Source of the DNA: Zygaena filipendulae
Taxonomy: Eukaryota; Arthropoda; Insecta; Lepidoptera; Zygaenidae
Reading direction: 5' to 3'
NCBI GenBank assembly: GCA_907165275.2
Contig: OU015675.1
Location: forward strand, 2,931,501-2,995,500
Length of the DNA: 64,000 bases
This document shows positions 34,301 to 42,500 of the stretch, in pieces. A program made the position numbers and the translations under genes. The notes beneath the pieces are model-generated. The model had not been told where the DNA came from. It worked only from the letters and a program-made list of their open reading frames with translations, and did no database searches. Within the stretch, counting starts at the first letter, position 1; each line of letters opens with the position of its first letter.

Positions 34301-37088
34301 AAATAAAGCGCATTAAAGTTTAGGGTGGAGGACTCGTGACGTCAATATTCATTATAAGCGCCATACAAACCGCACTGAATTGTGACGTCACGGGAAATTT
34401 CAACTCAATGTATCTCTGTTATTTTTTTAGTACGTAAAAAAAGAAAAAATACGTGTCCAATATTTTTTTCTAATCTACACGACGGACTAAAAAAATTTTT
34501 TTGTCAAGTAGCCAATTGCAGAGACCAGTTGGATGAGAAATAACAGTCCCTTGGGCCTTATTTTTGAATCGCTTGAATTACTTTCACACAGGGAATCGCG
34601 AATTCACATGCCAATTCTCATACATTTTATAGCATTCACGCGTGAAACTTGCAATTCCGTGTGCGAAAAGTAATTCGAGCGATTCAAAAATAAGCCCCTG
34701 AACCTTATGCCTGCTCTACATTATCGCCGGTAATAGTTGATCGTGTGATCGTGTGATCTGCGATCACGTGGACACCTCAACGCGATCACAGACGATTCTC
34801 TTTGATGCGTGCCCAAAAACCGACAATGGGCATGTTCACTAATTTTTATTTTTTAGTCCGTCTTGTAGATTATTAAAAAATATTAGACACGTATTTTTTC
34901 TTTTTTTACGTAATCAAAAAATAACGGCGATATATTGAGTTGAAATTTCGCGTGACGTCACTATTCTGACAGTTTCTATGGCCGTTTTGCGGTTAGTGAC
35001 GTCACGACCTCCTCATCCTAAAGTTTAATGCGCTTTATCTCTGTATATTTTAATTTATTTAAAAAAGCAATAAATACGTGTCTATTGTTTTTTTTACTTT
35101 CTAACTGACGGACTAATTAGAATTTTAATTTTCAATAGTAGTCAACATCCCTATTCACGGGTCGCAGGCGATCATAGACGATGATCGGCCAGTACAGCCG
35201 AGTATACCCTCTTCACCAGTCATTCTCAAAGTGGGCGATAACGACCCCTGTGGACGTTGGAGACCTACAGAGGGGCGTTAAGGGGCCCAGATAAAAATGG
35301 GGGCATTAGCGTGGTTTAGGGGGCAGTGGTTGATTTGTGATTTCATTTAGGTACTTCATATTTTAAAATTCACTAAAATTAAAACCTAATTACTCAATAT
35401 CGAATAATTAGTTTATATTTATTACCTATCTATATTGTTTCTTTTAATTTGATTACAATAAATTCTTAATATTAGGTTGTATTTTGATTGCTATCACTGG
35501 TAAAAATGTCTAGTTTAGAATGTCAGCTAATATTGCACACTATAACTAAATTAATTAAGGTAATGAAATTGTGTTTCTATTTTTTAAGTTTTAAAGGAGT
35601 GTATAAAAAATTGGTGGCGCTGAGAAATAATTGATTTTCAAAGGGGGCGGTAAAAGAAATAAGTTTGAGAATCTCTGATCTCCACTATCGTGCTCGCGCA
35701 TAATCGTCTGTACTCGGCGATAATGTAGTGGAGCCATTATGTTATATCACAATCAAATGCATACTCACTCAGGTAGTATGATGTTTATGAATGCGTCGAA
35801 CTCTGCCTGGCCGCAGTCTACATATATGTGTAGGTTTTTGACATGACGCTTAAAAATACGTGTTAGAAAAGCACTCTTCTCTATATTACGAGCTTTAAGC
35901 TTTAATGTGTCCCTGAAAACAATAACATAATTAAAAAAAATTAAGATTAATCATGAAACCCCTTCGTCCACGCGTCGACTCACTCGCGACTCGAGTATGT
36001 ATACGGGTATCAATACGCGTCGCTCGGAAGTCTCCGCCATACATTTTCGGCAACCTTCGTACACGTACGCGGCGACGCGACGCGCTCTCGACGCGACGCG
36101 TCGGATACCAGTTGCGCGCGACTTGCCAATCGCGTGCAACTAGAGTATCATACGAATCGTTCCGTTATAATATACTGATAGCACTGGCCAACTCTTCGCA
36201 GTGACGAGAAATTCGTTTCGATATAACCTTTAGTATACTGCCACAGTATCCACAGTAGGCAGTATGATGTCATAATCGTCGTCATAATTGTACTGTGAGC
36301 ACTGGCGCTTTCGAACTAAGGTGATCTCAGTGGTTTGATCACGTGATCAACTTCGAATCAATGACTGGTCAACTGCGTTCCGTTTTGAACAGTAACCAGC
36401 ATACCTCAGTAGATGAAGCTAACTTTATAAGAACGACTTCGCAATATACTGAATTGATGTCATACCTTACAGTGCTTGCAGTGCATATCGGAACATACAC
36501 AAAGTAAAATGTCTTTAGTAGAGTCTGAGTTGAGTCAGAGCATGGACGAGTGTAGGTTGCAGTGGCGAAGGGTGAAATATTGAGAAGGGGAAGCCGAAAA
36601 TCTACTCACTCTAAATACTTAATTTCAACCTATTAAACTACTAGCTGTTCCCTGCAATTTCACCCGTGATATGTTAAGAGTTCCCGCGGGAATCCGGGTA
36701 TAAAAAGTCCTTCCCTGTACCCCTGACAAGGTGCATGCAAAATTTAATTCATTCACGGCTCTCTCTACTTTTAAAATGACTGATAGTGCCATTTCACAAT
36801 TACGGTAGAGAGAGTTGTTGCGTCTGAAGGGAAGCCGGTGGGAATCAGCTTCTATGGGACCTTCGCCACTGGTAGGTCGTGACACGTAGCATACGAAAAT
36901 TAAGTTTCAGTCACATAAGGACATACAATATGTGTCAGTTAATACACTCACTTGTGGCCATGATAGTACATAATAACATTGCGCCAGTTTCTACATATGG
37001 ACATGGTTGCCAGGGCATCCTCCAAACTCAGGTGCTCCAGTATACACCCAAGCGGAAGCAGCGGCAAGTTACTCCAAACCACTGACAT
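25319..37088 (-). CDS. FBXO33: F-box only protein 33-like (FBXO33), ten exons
   Basis: This is a probable substrate receptor of an SCF (Skp1-Cul1-F-box) ubiquitin ligase. I rebuilt it by eye on the minus strand from exons 37088-36952, 35912-35769, 34071-33979, 33895-33790, 32225-32049, 30785-30690, 30070-29939, 28115-28040, 27166-26979 and 25459-25319. Every intron has GT and AG ends and the phases agree at all nine junctions, giving 1290 nt (429 codons plus TGA). Residues 1-46 form an F-box (LPLLPLGCILEHLSLEDALA, then CRNWRNVI). The rest is leucine-rich. Exons 8-10 match my memory of vertebrate FBXO33 best: NPFIFLCWQC..LVVHGYWIW..MVRLR, then SVSKLLGRAW close to the C-terminus. The start ATG directly follows TTCTCTAG, so a 5' UTR intron may lie upstream. 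Exons 5, 7, 9 and 10 are very GC-rich. The stop codon overlaps a donor-like GTGAGT at 25322. FBXO39-like proteins are a weaker alternative. Confidence 0.87.
25520..25870 (+). repeat. Dispersed repeat G (GAAGGCAAAGGAAT family)
   Basis: It begins TTATTCCTTTTGCAGAAGGC and contains CATGCATTTCGATGTTGTGC and GCCGCCAAAAGTCC. The same ordered wording recurs at 38535-38710, 45000-45370 and 60370-60640. Short pieces of it lie near 3165-3210, 23100-23140, 29055-29100 and 29280-29340. The recurring core is GGCAAAGGAATCxxAGTCCATACAGCC. The class is unknown. Confidence 0.65.
26559..26743. repeat. Nested fold-back element
   Basis: Outer arms GTGACGTCACTCCGTTAGTA (about 26559) and its complement (about 26722-26741) enclose inner arms GTGTTCCGATATGCACTGCG (about 26590) and its complement ending near 26697. 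Relatives of the inner part (ATGTTCCG, AGCACTGTAAGGTATGACGT, GCAGTATACTGCGAAG) are at 36225-36498 and 45670-46140. Confidence 0.75.
27226..27433 (-). mobile_element. Helitron-like repeat in intron 8
   Basis: It is a complete copy of the family. On the plus strand it starts ACTAGCTGTGCCCCGCGGTT and ends TTTATAATATTAAGTAAGA. It lies only 60 bp upstream of exon 9 of the FBXO33-like gene, in the intron between exons 8 and 9. Confidence 0.65.
28133..28650 (-). repeat. TTAGTCCGTC MITE split by a Helitron-like repeat
   Basis: The left part 28133-28348 (CAATTGGCTACTTGACTAAG ... TAAACTTTAATGCGTTTTAT) and the right part 28543-28650 (CAAAAAAATACGCGTCTATT ... TTGACGGACTAGATAGAATT) join into one MITE once the Helitron-like insert is removed. 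The MITE edge lies about 18 bp upstream (in gene sense) of the 3' splice site of exon 8. Confidence 0.75.
28350..28542 (-). mobile_element. Helitron-like repeat inserted in a MITE
   Basis: ACTAGCTGTTTGCCGCTGTT at the left and CTTTCATAATAGTAAGGA at the right mark the family ends. It interrupts the MITE at 28133-28650. Confidence 0.65.
28659..29888. mobile_element. GC-rich TIR element in intron 7
   Basis: Inverted ends GCCAACCCACAAGTGCGGTG (28659-28678) and the complement of GCCAACCCACACGGTGCGGT (to 29888) bound 1230 bp. A second, nested inverted pair lies inside, rich in TTCGAA and CTCGAG words: GCAATTCTCGCACATTCGAA at about 28819 and the complement of CAATTCTCGCCTCCTTCGAA at about 29755. No transposase frame is present. 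The superfamily is unknown. Confidence 0.65.
30890..30987. repeat. Fold-back hairpin in intron 5
   Basis: Arms of 29 bp, ATTGGCTTGGCGATCACGTG onward (30890-30918) and the exact complement at 30959-30987, flank a loop that is itself partly palindromic (GTAATACAT / ATGTATTAC). Confidence 0.8.
31583..31820. repeat. Fold-back MITE, family F copy 3
   Basis: It has the same ends as the other two copies (CGGCCGCACTCAGAGTCGAT at the left). The loop half is inverted relative to copies 1 and 2 (AATCAGAGACGTTCAGTAAA comes first). It lies in intron 5 of the FBXO33-like gene. Confidence 0.87.
32322..32765. mobile_element. MITE with 8-9 bp target duplication in intron 4
   Basis: It is 444 bp with imperfect inverted ends of about 50 bp. 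It starts ATGGACCAATGAAATTAGAG and its right end complements ATGGACCAATAAAACTAAAG. Flanking GGTGTAATT (32313-32321) and GGTGTAACT (32766-32774) look like a target duplication with one change. The length of the duplication suggests a hAT-type or related transposase. Confidence 0.75.
33236..33545. repeat. Cluster of ATCGATT/AATCGAT words
   Basis: AATCGATTTTT, AAAAATCGAT, AATAATCGATT and similar words are repeated about ten times in 300 bp within intron 4. They are probably decayed simple or transposon repeats. Confidence 0.5.
33605..33770 (+). mobile_element. Helitron-like fragment in intron 4
   Basis: It ends AACTCCGAAATTAACGCGGG then AAACAGCTAGTA, the family terminus, and contains ACTCAATCGATCACCTTTTG wording in the body. 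It stops 20 bp before exon 4's donor side (33790). Confidence 0.5.
34187..34517 (+). repeat. TTAGTCCGTC MITE in intron 2
   Basis: It is a complete copy closely matching 11155-11486. Edges AATTGGGTATTCCCCAAAG and GTCAAGTAGCCAATT carry AATT on both sides. Confidence 0.82.
34553..34697. repeat. Fold-back MITE
   Basis: Arms GGGCTTATTTTTGAATCGC-type (left from 34553, right complement to 34697) include GAATTACTTTTCACAC-type inner arms. Total length is 145 bp. Confidence 0.8.
34825..35155 (-). repeat. TTAGTCCGTC MITE, reverse copy
   Basis: AATGGGCATGTTCACTAATT at the left and GTAGTCAACATCCCTATT at the right are imperfect inverted ends, matching the variant at 11961-12290. TGACGTCA-centred arms lie in the middle. 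Confidence 0.8.
35217..35677. mobile_element. Short hAT-type element
   Basis: The left end CAGTCATTCTCAAAGTGGGC and the right end TTTGAGAATCTCTG are inverted hAT termini (CAGxxxTTCTCAAA), with GGGGCGTTAAGGGGCCCAG and GGGGGCGGT-type blocks inside. This is the familiar 'cagtggttctcaaa' wording of animal hAT derivatives. Flanking CTCTTCAC and ATCTCCAC agree at 6 of 8 positions, consistent with an aged 8-bp duplication. Confidence 0.75.
36225..36498. repeat. Relative of the GTGTTCCGATATGCACTGC fold-back family
   Basis: It contains GCAGTATGATGTCATAATCG, GTGATCTCAGTGGTTTGATC and GTCATACCTTACAGTGCTTG, ending CAGTGCATATCGGAACATAC. The same modules appear at 26590-26697 and 45670-46140. Confidence 0.6.
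36640..36760 (-). mobile_element. Helitron-like fragment in intron 1
   Basis: ACTAGCTGTTCCCTGCAATT is followed by TCACCCGTGATA and GAGTTCCCGCGGGAATCCGG. Confidence 0.5.
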
Positions 37089-38040
37089 CTAGAGAACAAA
37101 ATTAGAAAAATTGCTGATTTCTAATAAGATCATGTACCTAATTGCAATTTGCTTGCAAAATTGTCTTATTTTATTATTAAGATCGCAAAAAATGTTGTCC
37201 TTGTGCGCATTAATTGTTAAATAAATAAATAAATAAAAAAGACAATTAATACCATAAAAAATTATTATTCCCATTTTCTATGATAAGAGTTGGAAAAACT
37301 CTAAAATAACTAATTTCCCAGTTACAACAGTGTCATATGGCAACCAAGAAACAAAGTCAAATATGAAAATTAAAAGAAAAAACTGACAGGCAAGGCATAG
37401 CTAAAGTTGTTAAAATTTATTAATCAAGTATGTTAATAAATACAATTCTATTTCTATCTAAGTCAAATCTATAGGCAATCAAACTATATAATTGAGTAAT
37501 CATTTTCATGTTTTCATATTATTGATTCTAATTAAAACACCTATTGCATAAGAATATAAGCAATGTACGAAAAACTTGCAAGTTTTCATATATGTGAAGG
37601 TACCACTTTTCTTATCAATTTTTAAGTTTTTTCGTGCTTACAGTGTTTATGGCTGGTAGGCAATGATGTTTTAATGTCTTTGCTGGTAGGTACCTATCCC
37701 AGGTAAACGCATTTGTTTTGGTAAAGGCGTGACGTGACGTGCCCGTATACAATCATACATAACAGCTGTTCACTGGTATACAATAGTTACACATTCCTGA
37801 CTTTCACGATTCGCAACACTGTGATTTATATTTAGAATTGAACTAAATTTTAGTAGATACATTTTTGTTAAATTTATGTCATTAACATCAATAAAATTTA
37901 ACACATATTTTGCATATTGCGACTGACTTAATTGAAAGGTCAAATTCGCTTACCTTTCTGTTAGACTTCTGTTCTATATAAGTTAGTTGCTTACGTATAA
38001 ACAACACGCAATTATTATCGACAAGCAACTGGCCTTATAC

Positions 38041-38155
38041 CACAAATTAACTAGACTTATATCATTTTTAATCGTCTTCTGTTTATTATTTAAATAATTT
38101 CTAGCATAAAATCGCAGTCACTCGCGCAGAATCGGTTATCACAAATTAACTAGAC
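38041..38155 (-). promoter_or_regulatory. Two copies of GTCTAGTTAATTTGTG upstream of the FBXO33-like gene
   Basis: The exact word occurs at 38041-38056 and 38140-38155 in the gene's sense direction, about 1 kb upstream of the start codon. The same word lies just upstream of the TEX10-like gene (52943-52958) and its second copy (62966-62981). A promoter role is inference; the word also occurs at 61403-61418, away from a known gene start. Confidence 0.35.
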
Positions 38156-38534
38156 TTATGTCTAACTCATCCAACCAAAGATCATATTCTCAGAACAATA
38201 ACAGATCATATTATAATCACTTCACTTCGTTTCCATAACTACCTACACAAACTACTTCTTTTTACACGACTTCTGCGGACTTCTACCTATCAAAAAACCA
38301 CCAAAAACGTAAGAAAAATATTGAATGTGAATAGGGTACTTGCATGAAATTTATAATAAGAAATTGTGTCAATATTTCAAAAATAGAGCCTTAGAAAAGC
38401 GTTATCGTGAAAGATTTACTAAAAAATCTTTTCCAAAATATTCAACTTTTAATTTTGTGAAACGGAACGTTTTACGTTGCATTGAAACACCAATCACAGC
38501 CAAGCTTGACACATGACGTCACTTTTATTTTTTT

Positions 38535-38710
38535 AGGAAACATTTACCTCTTTCAGAGAAGGCAAAAAAAAGTGCATACAGTCAACGCATATTTTCCATT
38601 TTATGAAGTTTTTACTTTATAATGCATCGGTAAGATGCATTTCGATTCTTTACTGGAACTTTTGAAAGTAAATCGACACAGTTCAACCTTAATTTCGCTT
38701 TTGGATATTG
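38535..38710 (+). repeat. Dispersed repeat G fragment
   Basis: It contains TCAGAGAAGGCAAAAAAAAG, TGCATACAGTCAACG, ATGCATCGGTAAGATGCATT and TTTACTGGAACTTTTGAAAG in the order found in the copy at 25520-25870. Confidence 0.55.
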
Positions 38711-38964
38711 AAGTTATCTGTCTGTCAGTGTCACATGATCCTGTCAATACGACTGTGACATTTCTATCACATTAATAAGGCGTAATTTTGAACTATAAGT
38801 GACGTCATTCCGCGTTTCGGCGGTAAAGTCAAGTAGGAACTTTGAAACGCTCATTAAGTAGGCCATATATCTTTAAAATAGACTGAAAAAAAAAAATATA
38901 CAAGTACCCTATTATGAACATATTTGCTATTTTGCACAAACAAAACACATTTACTTACATGAAA

Positions 38965-39000
38965 GCTCAGACGAAATAAAAGTTTTTATTTCGTCTGAGC
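38965..39000. repeat. Perfect 36-bp hairpin
   Basis: GCTCAGACGAAATAAAA and its exact complement flank a 2-base centre. The word CTCAGACGAAAT is also found near 56745, and its complement near 56296. Confidence 0.8.
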
Positions 39001-39044
39001 ATGAAAGTAAATCATTACATACCGATGAAATGTTATACGGGATT

Positions 39045-39365
39045 TACACTCGCGTACGCGTGACGAGGCGAGCCACGCGGCGAGCCCCGAGCGACTGTTT
39101 ACATTCGCACTTCGTCGCTCGCCGCGTGGCTCGCCTCGTCGCTCGTGCCGCTCGCGTCCCCCGGAGCGGCTTTTTTGTCACGAGTCAAAGAGACGAAAAA
39201 GGAGCAAGAGGCGCGGGGTGAGGGACGAAGTGCGAGTGTGAACAGACGCTAGGGGCTCGCTGCGTACCTCGCCTCGTCACTCGCACCGCTCGCTTCCGGA
39301 GCGGTTTTTTGGTCACGAGTCAAAGGACCTCGCGTCAAACGCGAGCGTGGTGTTTACACTCGCGT
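39045..39365. repeat. CpG-rich fold-back element
   Basis: A perfect 24-bp inverted pair starts GACGAGGCGAGCCACGCGGC (39062-39085) and complements 39117-39140. Direct repeats of TGGTCACGAGTCAAAG type lie at about 39175 and 39308, and TTTACACTCGCG occurs near both edges. It has no open frame of note. Confidence 0.65.
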
Positions 39366-39408
39366 TCTTGCTTCATTCGGGTTTCAACTTTGGGCCGCGA
39401 TGGTTGTT

Positions 39409-39462
39409 TTTCACACAAAGTCCACCCCCACCAGGAATCGAACCCGGAACCTCTTGATTAAT
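39409..39462 (-). mobile_element. Truncated tRNA-headed SINE
   Basis: CACACAAAGTCCACCCCCAC is followed by GGAATCGAACCCGGAACCTC and TTGATTA, the box-B half of the SINE at 8356-8632. It is cut off before the box A region. Confidence 0.75.
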
Positions 39463-39558
39463 TATTTTAAAAGAAACCGATAATTTGGGATCCCAAACAT
39501 AGATTCCACAAAAATAACCAAAAAGTAAACGTAATATGGACTAGATTTTATTAAGAAA

Positions 39559-40208
39559 CTAGCTGTGGCCCACGGTTTCACCCGCGTGAAAAGTTTTTAT
39601 GTAACAACTTTTATTTCCTGACATCCGATTTGAATGAAATAGAGCCAATTGAATATATAGATATTATGTAGATCCAGGCTAAGCTTAATCTACCTGTGAA
39701 AACCGCATGACAATCCGTTCAGTAGATTCGGAGATTATCGTGAACAGACAGACAGACAAACAGACAAACAGACAGACAGAAAAGATTTTTAAAAACCCTT
39801 TTTTTGTGGTTGGTTACTCTTCGTTTATCGTCCCCTGTCAATTTTTGTCAAAAATATTCAATGTACAGAATCGCGGATTCTACTCTTTTATTATAGTACT
39901 AGCTGTGCCCCGCGGTTTCACCCGCACGAAAGGTTTTTATACAACAACTTTTTTTCCCGACATCCGATTTCAATGAAACAAAGCCTATATGTAGCTCCAG
40001 GTTAAGCTAAATCTATCTGTGAAAACTGCATGACAATCCATTCAGTAGATTCGGAGATTATCGTGAACAGACAGACAGACAAACAGACAGAAAAGATTTT
40101 TAAAAACCCTTTTTTTGTGCTTGGTTACTCTTCGTTTATCGTCCGCTATCAGTTTTTGTTAAAAATATTCAATGCACAGAATCGCGGATTCTACTCTTTT
40201 ATTATAGT
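39559..40208 (-). mobile_element. Two tandem Helitron-like copies
   Basis: Two head-to-tail copies (39559-39898 and 39899-40208) each start CTAGCTGTGGCCCACGG or CTAGCTGTGCCCCGCGG. Each runs through GAACAGACAGACAGAC and ends GGATTCTACTCTTTTATTAT. The second begins where the first ends, as in other tandem Helitron insertions. Confidence 0.65.
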
Positions 40209-40529
40209 ATAGATAGATATGTAGACCTCCAACCGCACTAAACAATAAACCTTTCGACAGCATCTCCTGCGCAAAAAACAGTCGATGACACCCGGCACAG
40301 GAGAAGATGATATTAACAAGTTTATTTATTTTATTTTTTAAATTATTTATTTTATTTATTTATTTTACTAGCTATTACATTCTAGCATTTCTCCGCGGTG
40401 TCATCCGCGTTAATTTCAAAGATCCTGCGGGAATTCCGAGATAAAAAGTACCCTTATTCTGAATTGCTTCTACTTGAAGCAAGATCAAAATATTAGCCTT
40501 AAATAAATTATATGTGACTTAAATACATG

Positions 40530-40985
40530 TGTCGGCGTGAGGGTAGTTTCGTTATCAATAACGTTTCCCGCCGACGTATAGTTGTCGTAACTCGTTCGTT
40601 CCCCCGCTCCACTCCATTGCCCGACTCGTCTTTGTTAGAACTTGATATAAAACGCGGGTATGCGTAAGCCACGATTCATTGTTACTTTGTGTTCAGTTCA
40701 GAGCGGTTATAGTGTCATATCAGTGTCGTATCAATCTAGTGTGGCTATAGTGATTACATGTGCTGTGTCATCTAATACTTTCCAGAGGTTTGCTTAAGTC
40801 GGGAGCACGGGCAGTGGAGGTGAGCGTTCATGCGTTGTAAAGGGGCCCCATTAAACCTACACCTGGGTCGCAAGTCCCAGGCACTGCTCCGTGTTCCCTA
40901 CGGATATCTGATATGCTGTATTATCTATAACTATGTTGGTGCAATTGCTTATTATAGTTTCCTGTTCCTATCATTATTCGCTACA
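40530..40985. repeat. 5' LTR
   Basis: TGT...ACA ends. A TATAAA box (in ACTTGATATAAAACGCGGG, about 40647) precedes TGTTCAGTTCAGAGCGG, a plausible RNA start. Immediately after the LTR comes TCAGAAGTGGGAT, where a primer-binding site would lie. I did not match it to a tRNA. Confidence 0.85.
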
Positions 40986-41638
40986 TCAGAAGTGGGATAT
41001 TACTTGCGTCCACATTTCTGCCGATAAGGTTTCTACGTTCGGTTTTTCTCGGTCAAATATTACATAGATCCTGACAACGTCCGATTAAGTTAGATAAATA
41101 GGCTCGTAGGAGCATTAGCTATATCGTCTTCGTAAAAGCATTGTCATCGCCTAGACCTACGGGTGTGTAGCTAACGTAATTTTGTGATTTTATTTCAAAG
41201 TTTTCGATACCTTTGCCCATTACTTTTGTGATATCATATCTACCTAGTTGTTTAGAATTTTGATGCGTGCTGCAATATTTTAACTGTTTTCTCATCCACC
41301 CGATAGTTTAAAAGCTTCGACCGTAACTCATTACTGGATTTCCAACCGTGGGGTTGAAATCTTGTCGATTCCAACTTTTATCCTTTGTATAAGAGAGATA
41401 ATTTTTAATCTACCCACGTACCCAGCCGTCGTTATTCAGGTTTTAAGGCTGTAAATTCTAGAAAATCAGATTGAATCTTTCGTAATCACCGATTACCTAC
41501 GTCCTGAATGCCGTTGATTCTCTCTTCTTCCATGTGTAGTGTTTCTGTAGGGTAGTTGTGACTTTTTACTACCGCTTGACAGAAATTGTTCGGTTGTTAA
41601 TCCGGTTCGTAGCATTTTCAGTTAAGTTTCATGCTACG

Positions 41639-42118
41639 TTCACACGCGCGCCGTGCAGCCCGGCGGGCTGCCTGGCGGGCTGCGCGGCATGCAGCCCGTC
41701 CCGAGCCGGCGGACATTCAAGCTGTTTACACGCACGCCGTCGTGTCAGTCAGTGCCAGAATGGCGAGCAGCGAGGATCTCGGTGTTGTTGCTGCCATATC
41801 CTTTGGCTTAACTTATTTTTATTGGAAAAAGGAACAAAATTATGAACGATTGTAATATCCGATCGTAGCGACTTTCTTAGCAACGTTGAATGAAGATCCA
41901 CTCGTCGCGAAAGCGCGGGACAGACTGACTGCCCGCGCGCGTGTAAACAGTCACCGGGCGCCCGCACATTCATCCTTTGAACTTTGCCAAAAAACCGACA
42001 CTTGCCCGATTCGCGGCATTCACGTTCACAGGCGCGTTCACGGGCTCGGGCGTACCGTTTACACGCTCGTGAATGTGAATGTGCACGTTGAATGTAGAGT
42101 TGAACGCACGCGTGTGAA
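41639..42118. mobile_element. CpG-rich TIR element inside the LTR element
   Basis: GTTCACACGCGCGCCGTGC at the left is mirrored by GCACGCGTGTGAAC at the right. A short frame starting MASSEDLGVVAAISFG lies inside (41758-41855). It may be a remnant of a Harbinger-associated protein, which is a weak resemblance. Confidence 0.55.
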
Positions 42119-42500
42119 CTTACCATTACAATAGTACGAGTAAGACTTGAGGTTGGTCGGTGCTCGGCACAAACTATTTAGAGATACTACCGTATCAGAC
42201 GGACATCTCCCCTACATTCGTTTTGGTCCTTATACAACTGACAGTAGCAATTTAGAACACGACAGTTCGTTTTTTTTTAAATTATAAAACTAGAAAAATA
42301 GTAAACGGAGGAAACATAGTCACACAGCCAAAACAAATTCCCGGACCTTTTTTTTAATTATAAAACTAGAAAAATAGTAGGCGAAGGAAACATAGTCACA
42401 CAGCCCATACAAATTCCTGGACCTAGCCCTTTTCTAGATTATAAAATTATTGGTTTTTGTCTAAGAAATAAAATACATATATTTTTATTTATTGAAACAT

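Larger units (their letters stand above)
34715..35735. mobile_element. TIR element holding two nested insertions
   Basis: CTACATTATCGCCGGTAATA at about 34717 is mirrored by TACTCGGCGATAATGTAGTG at about 35711-35730. Between them lie CGATCACGTGATCG-like words, a complete TTAGTCCGTC MITE (34825-35155) and a hAT-like element (35217-35677). It lies in intron 2 of the FBXO33-like gene. Confidence 0.55.

Noticed and set aside
41886..42134. 82-codon frame near a CpG-rich repeat
   Set aside because: It is an arginine-rich product of GC-rich inverted repeat sequence, antisense to another open frame.
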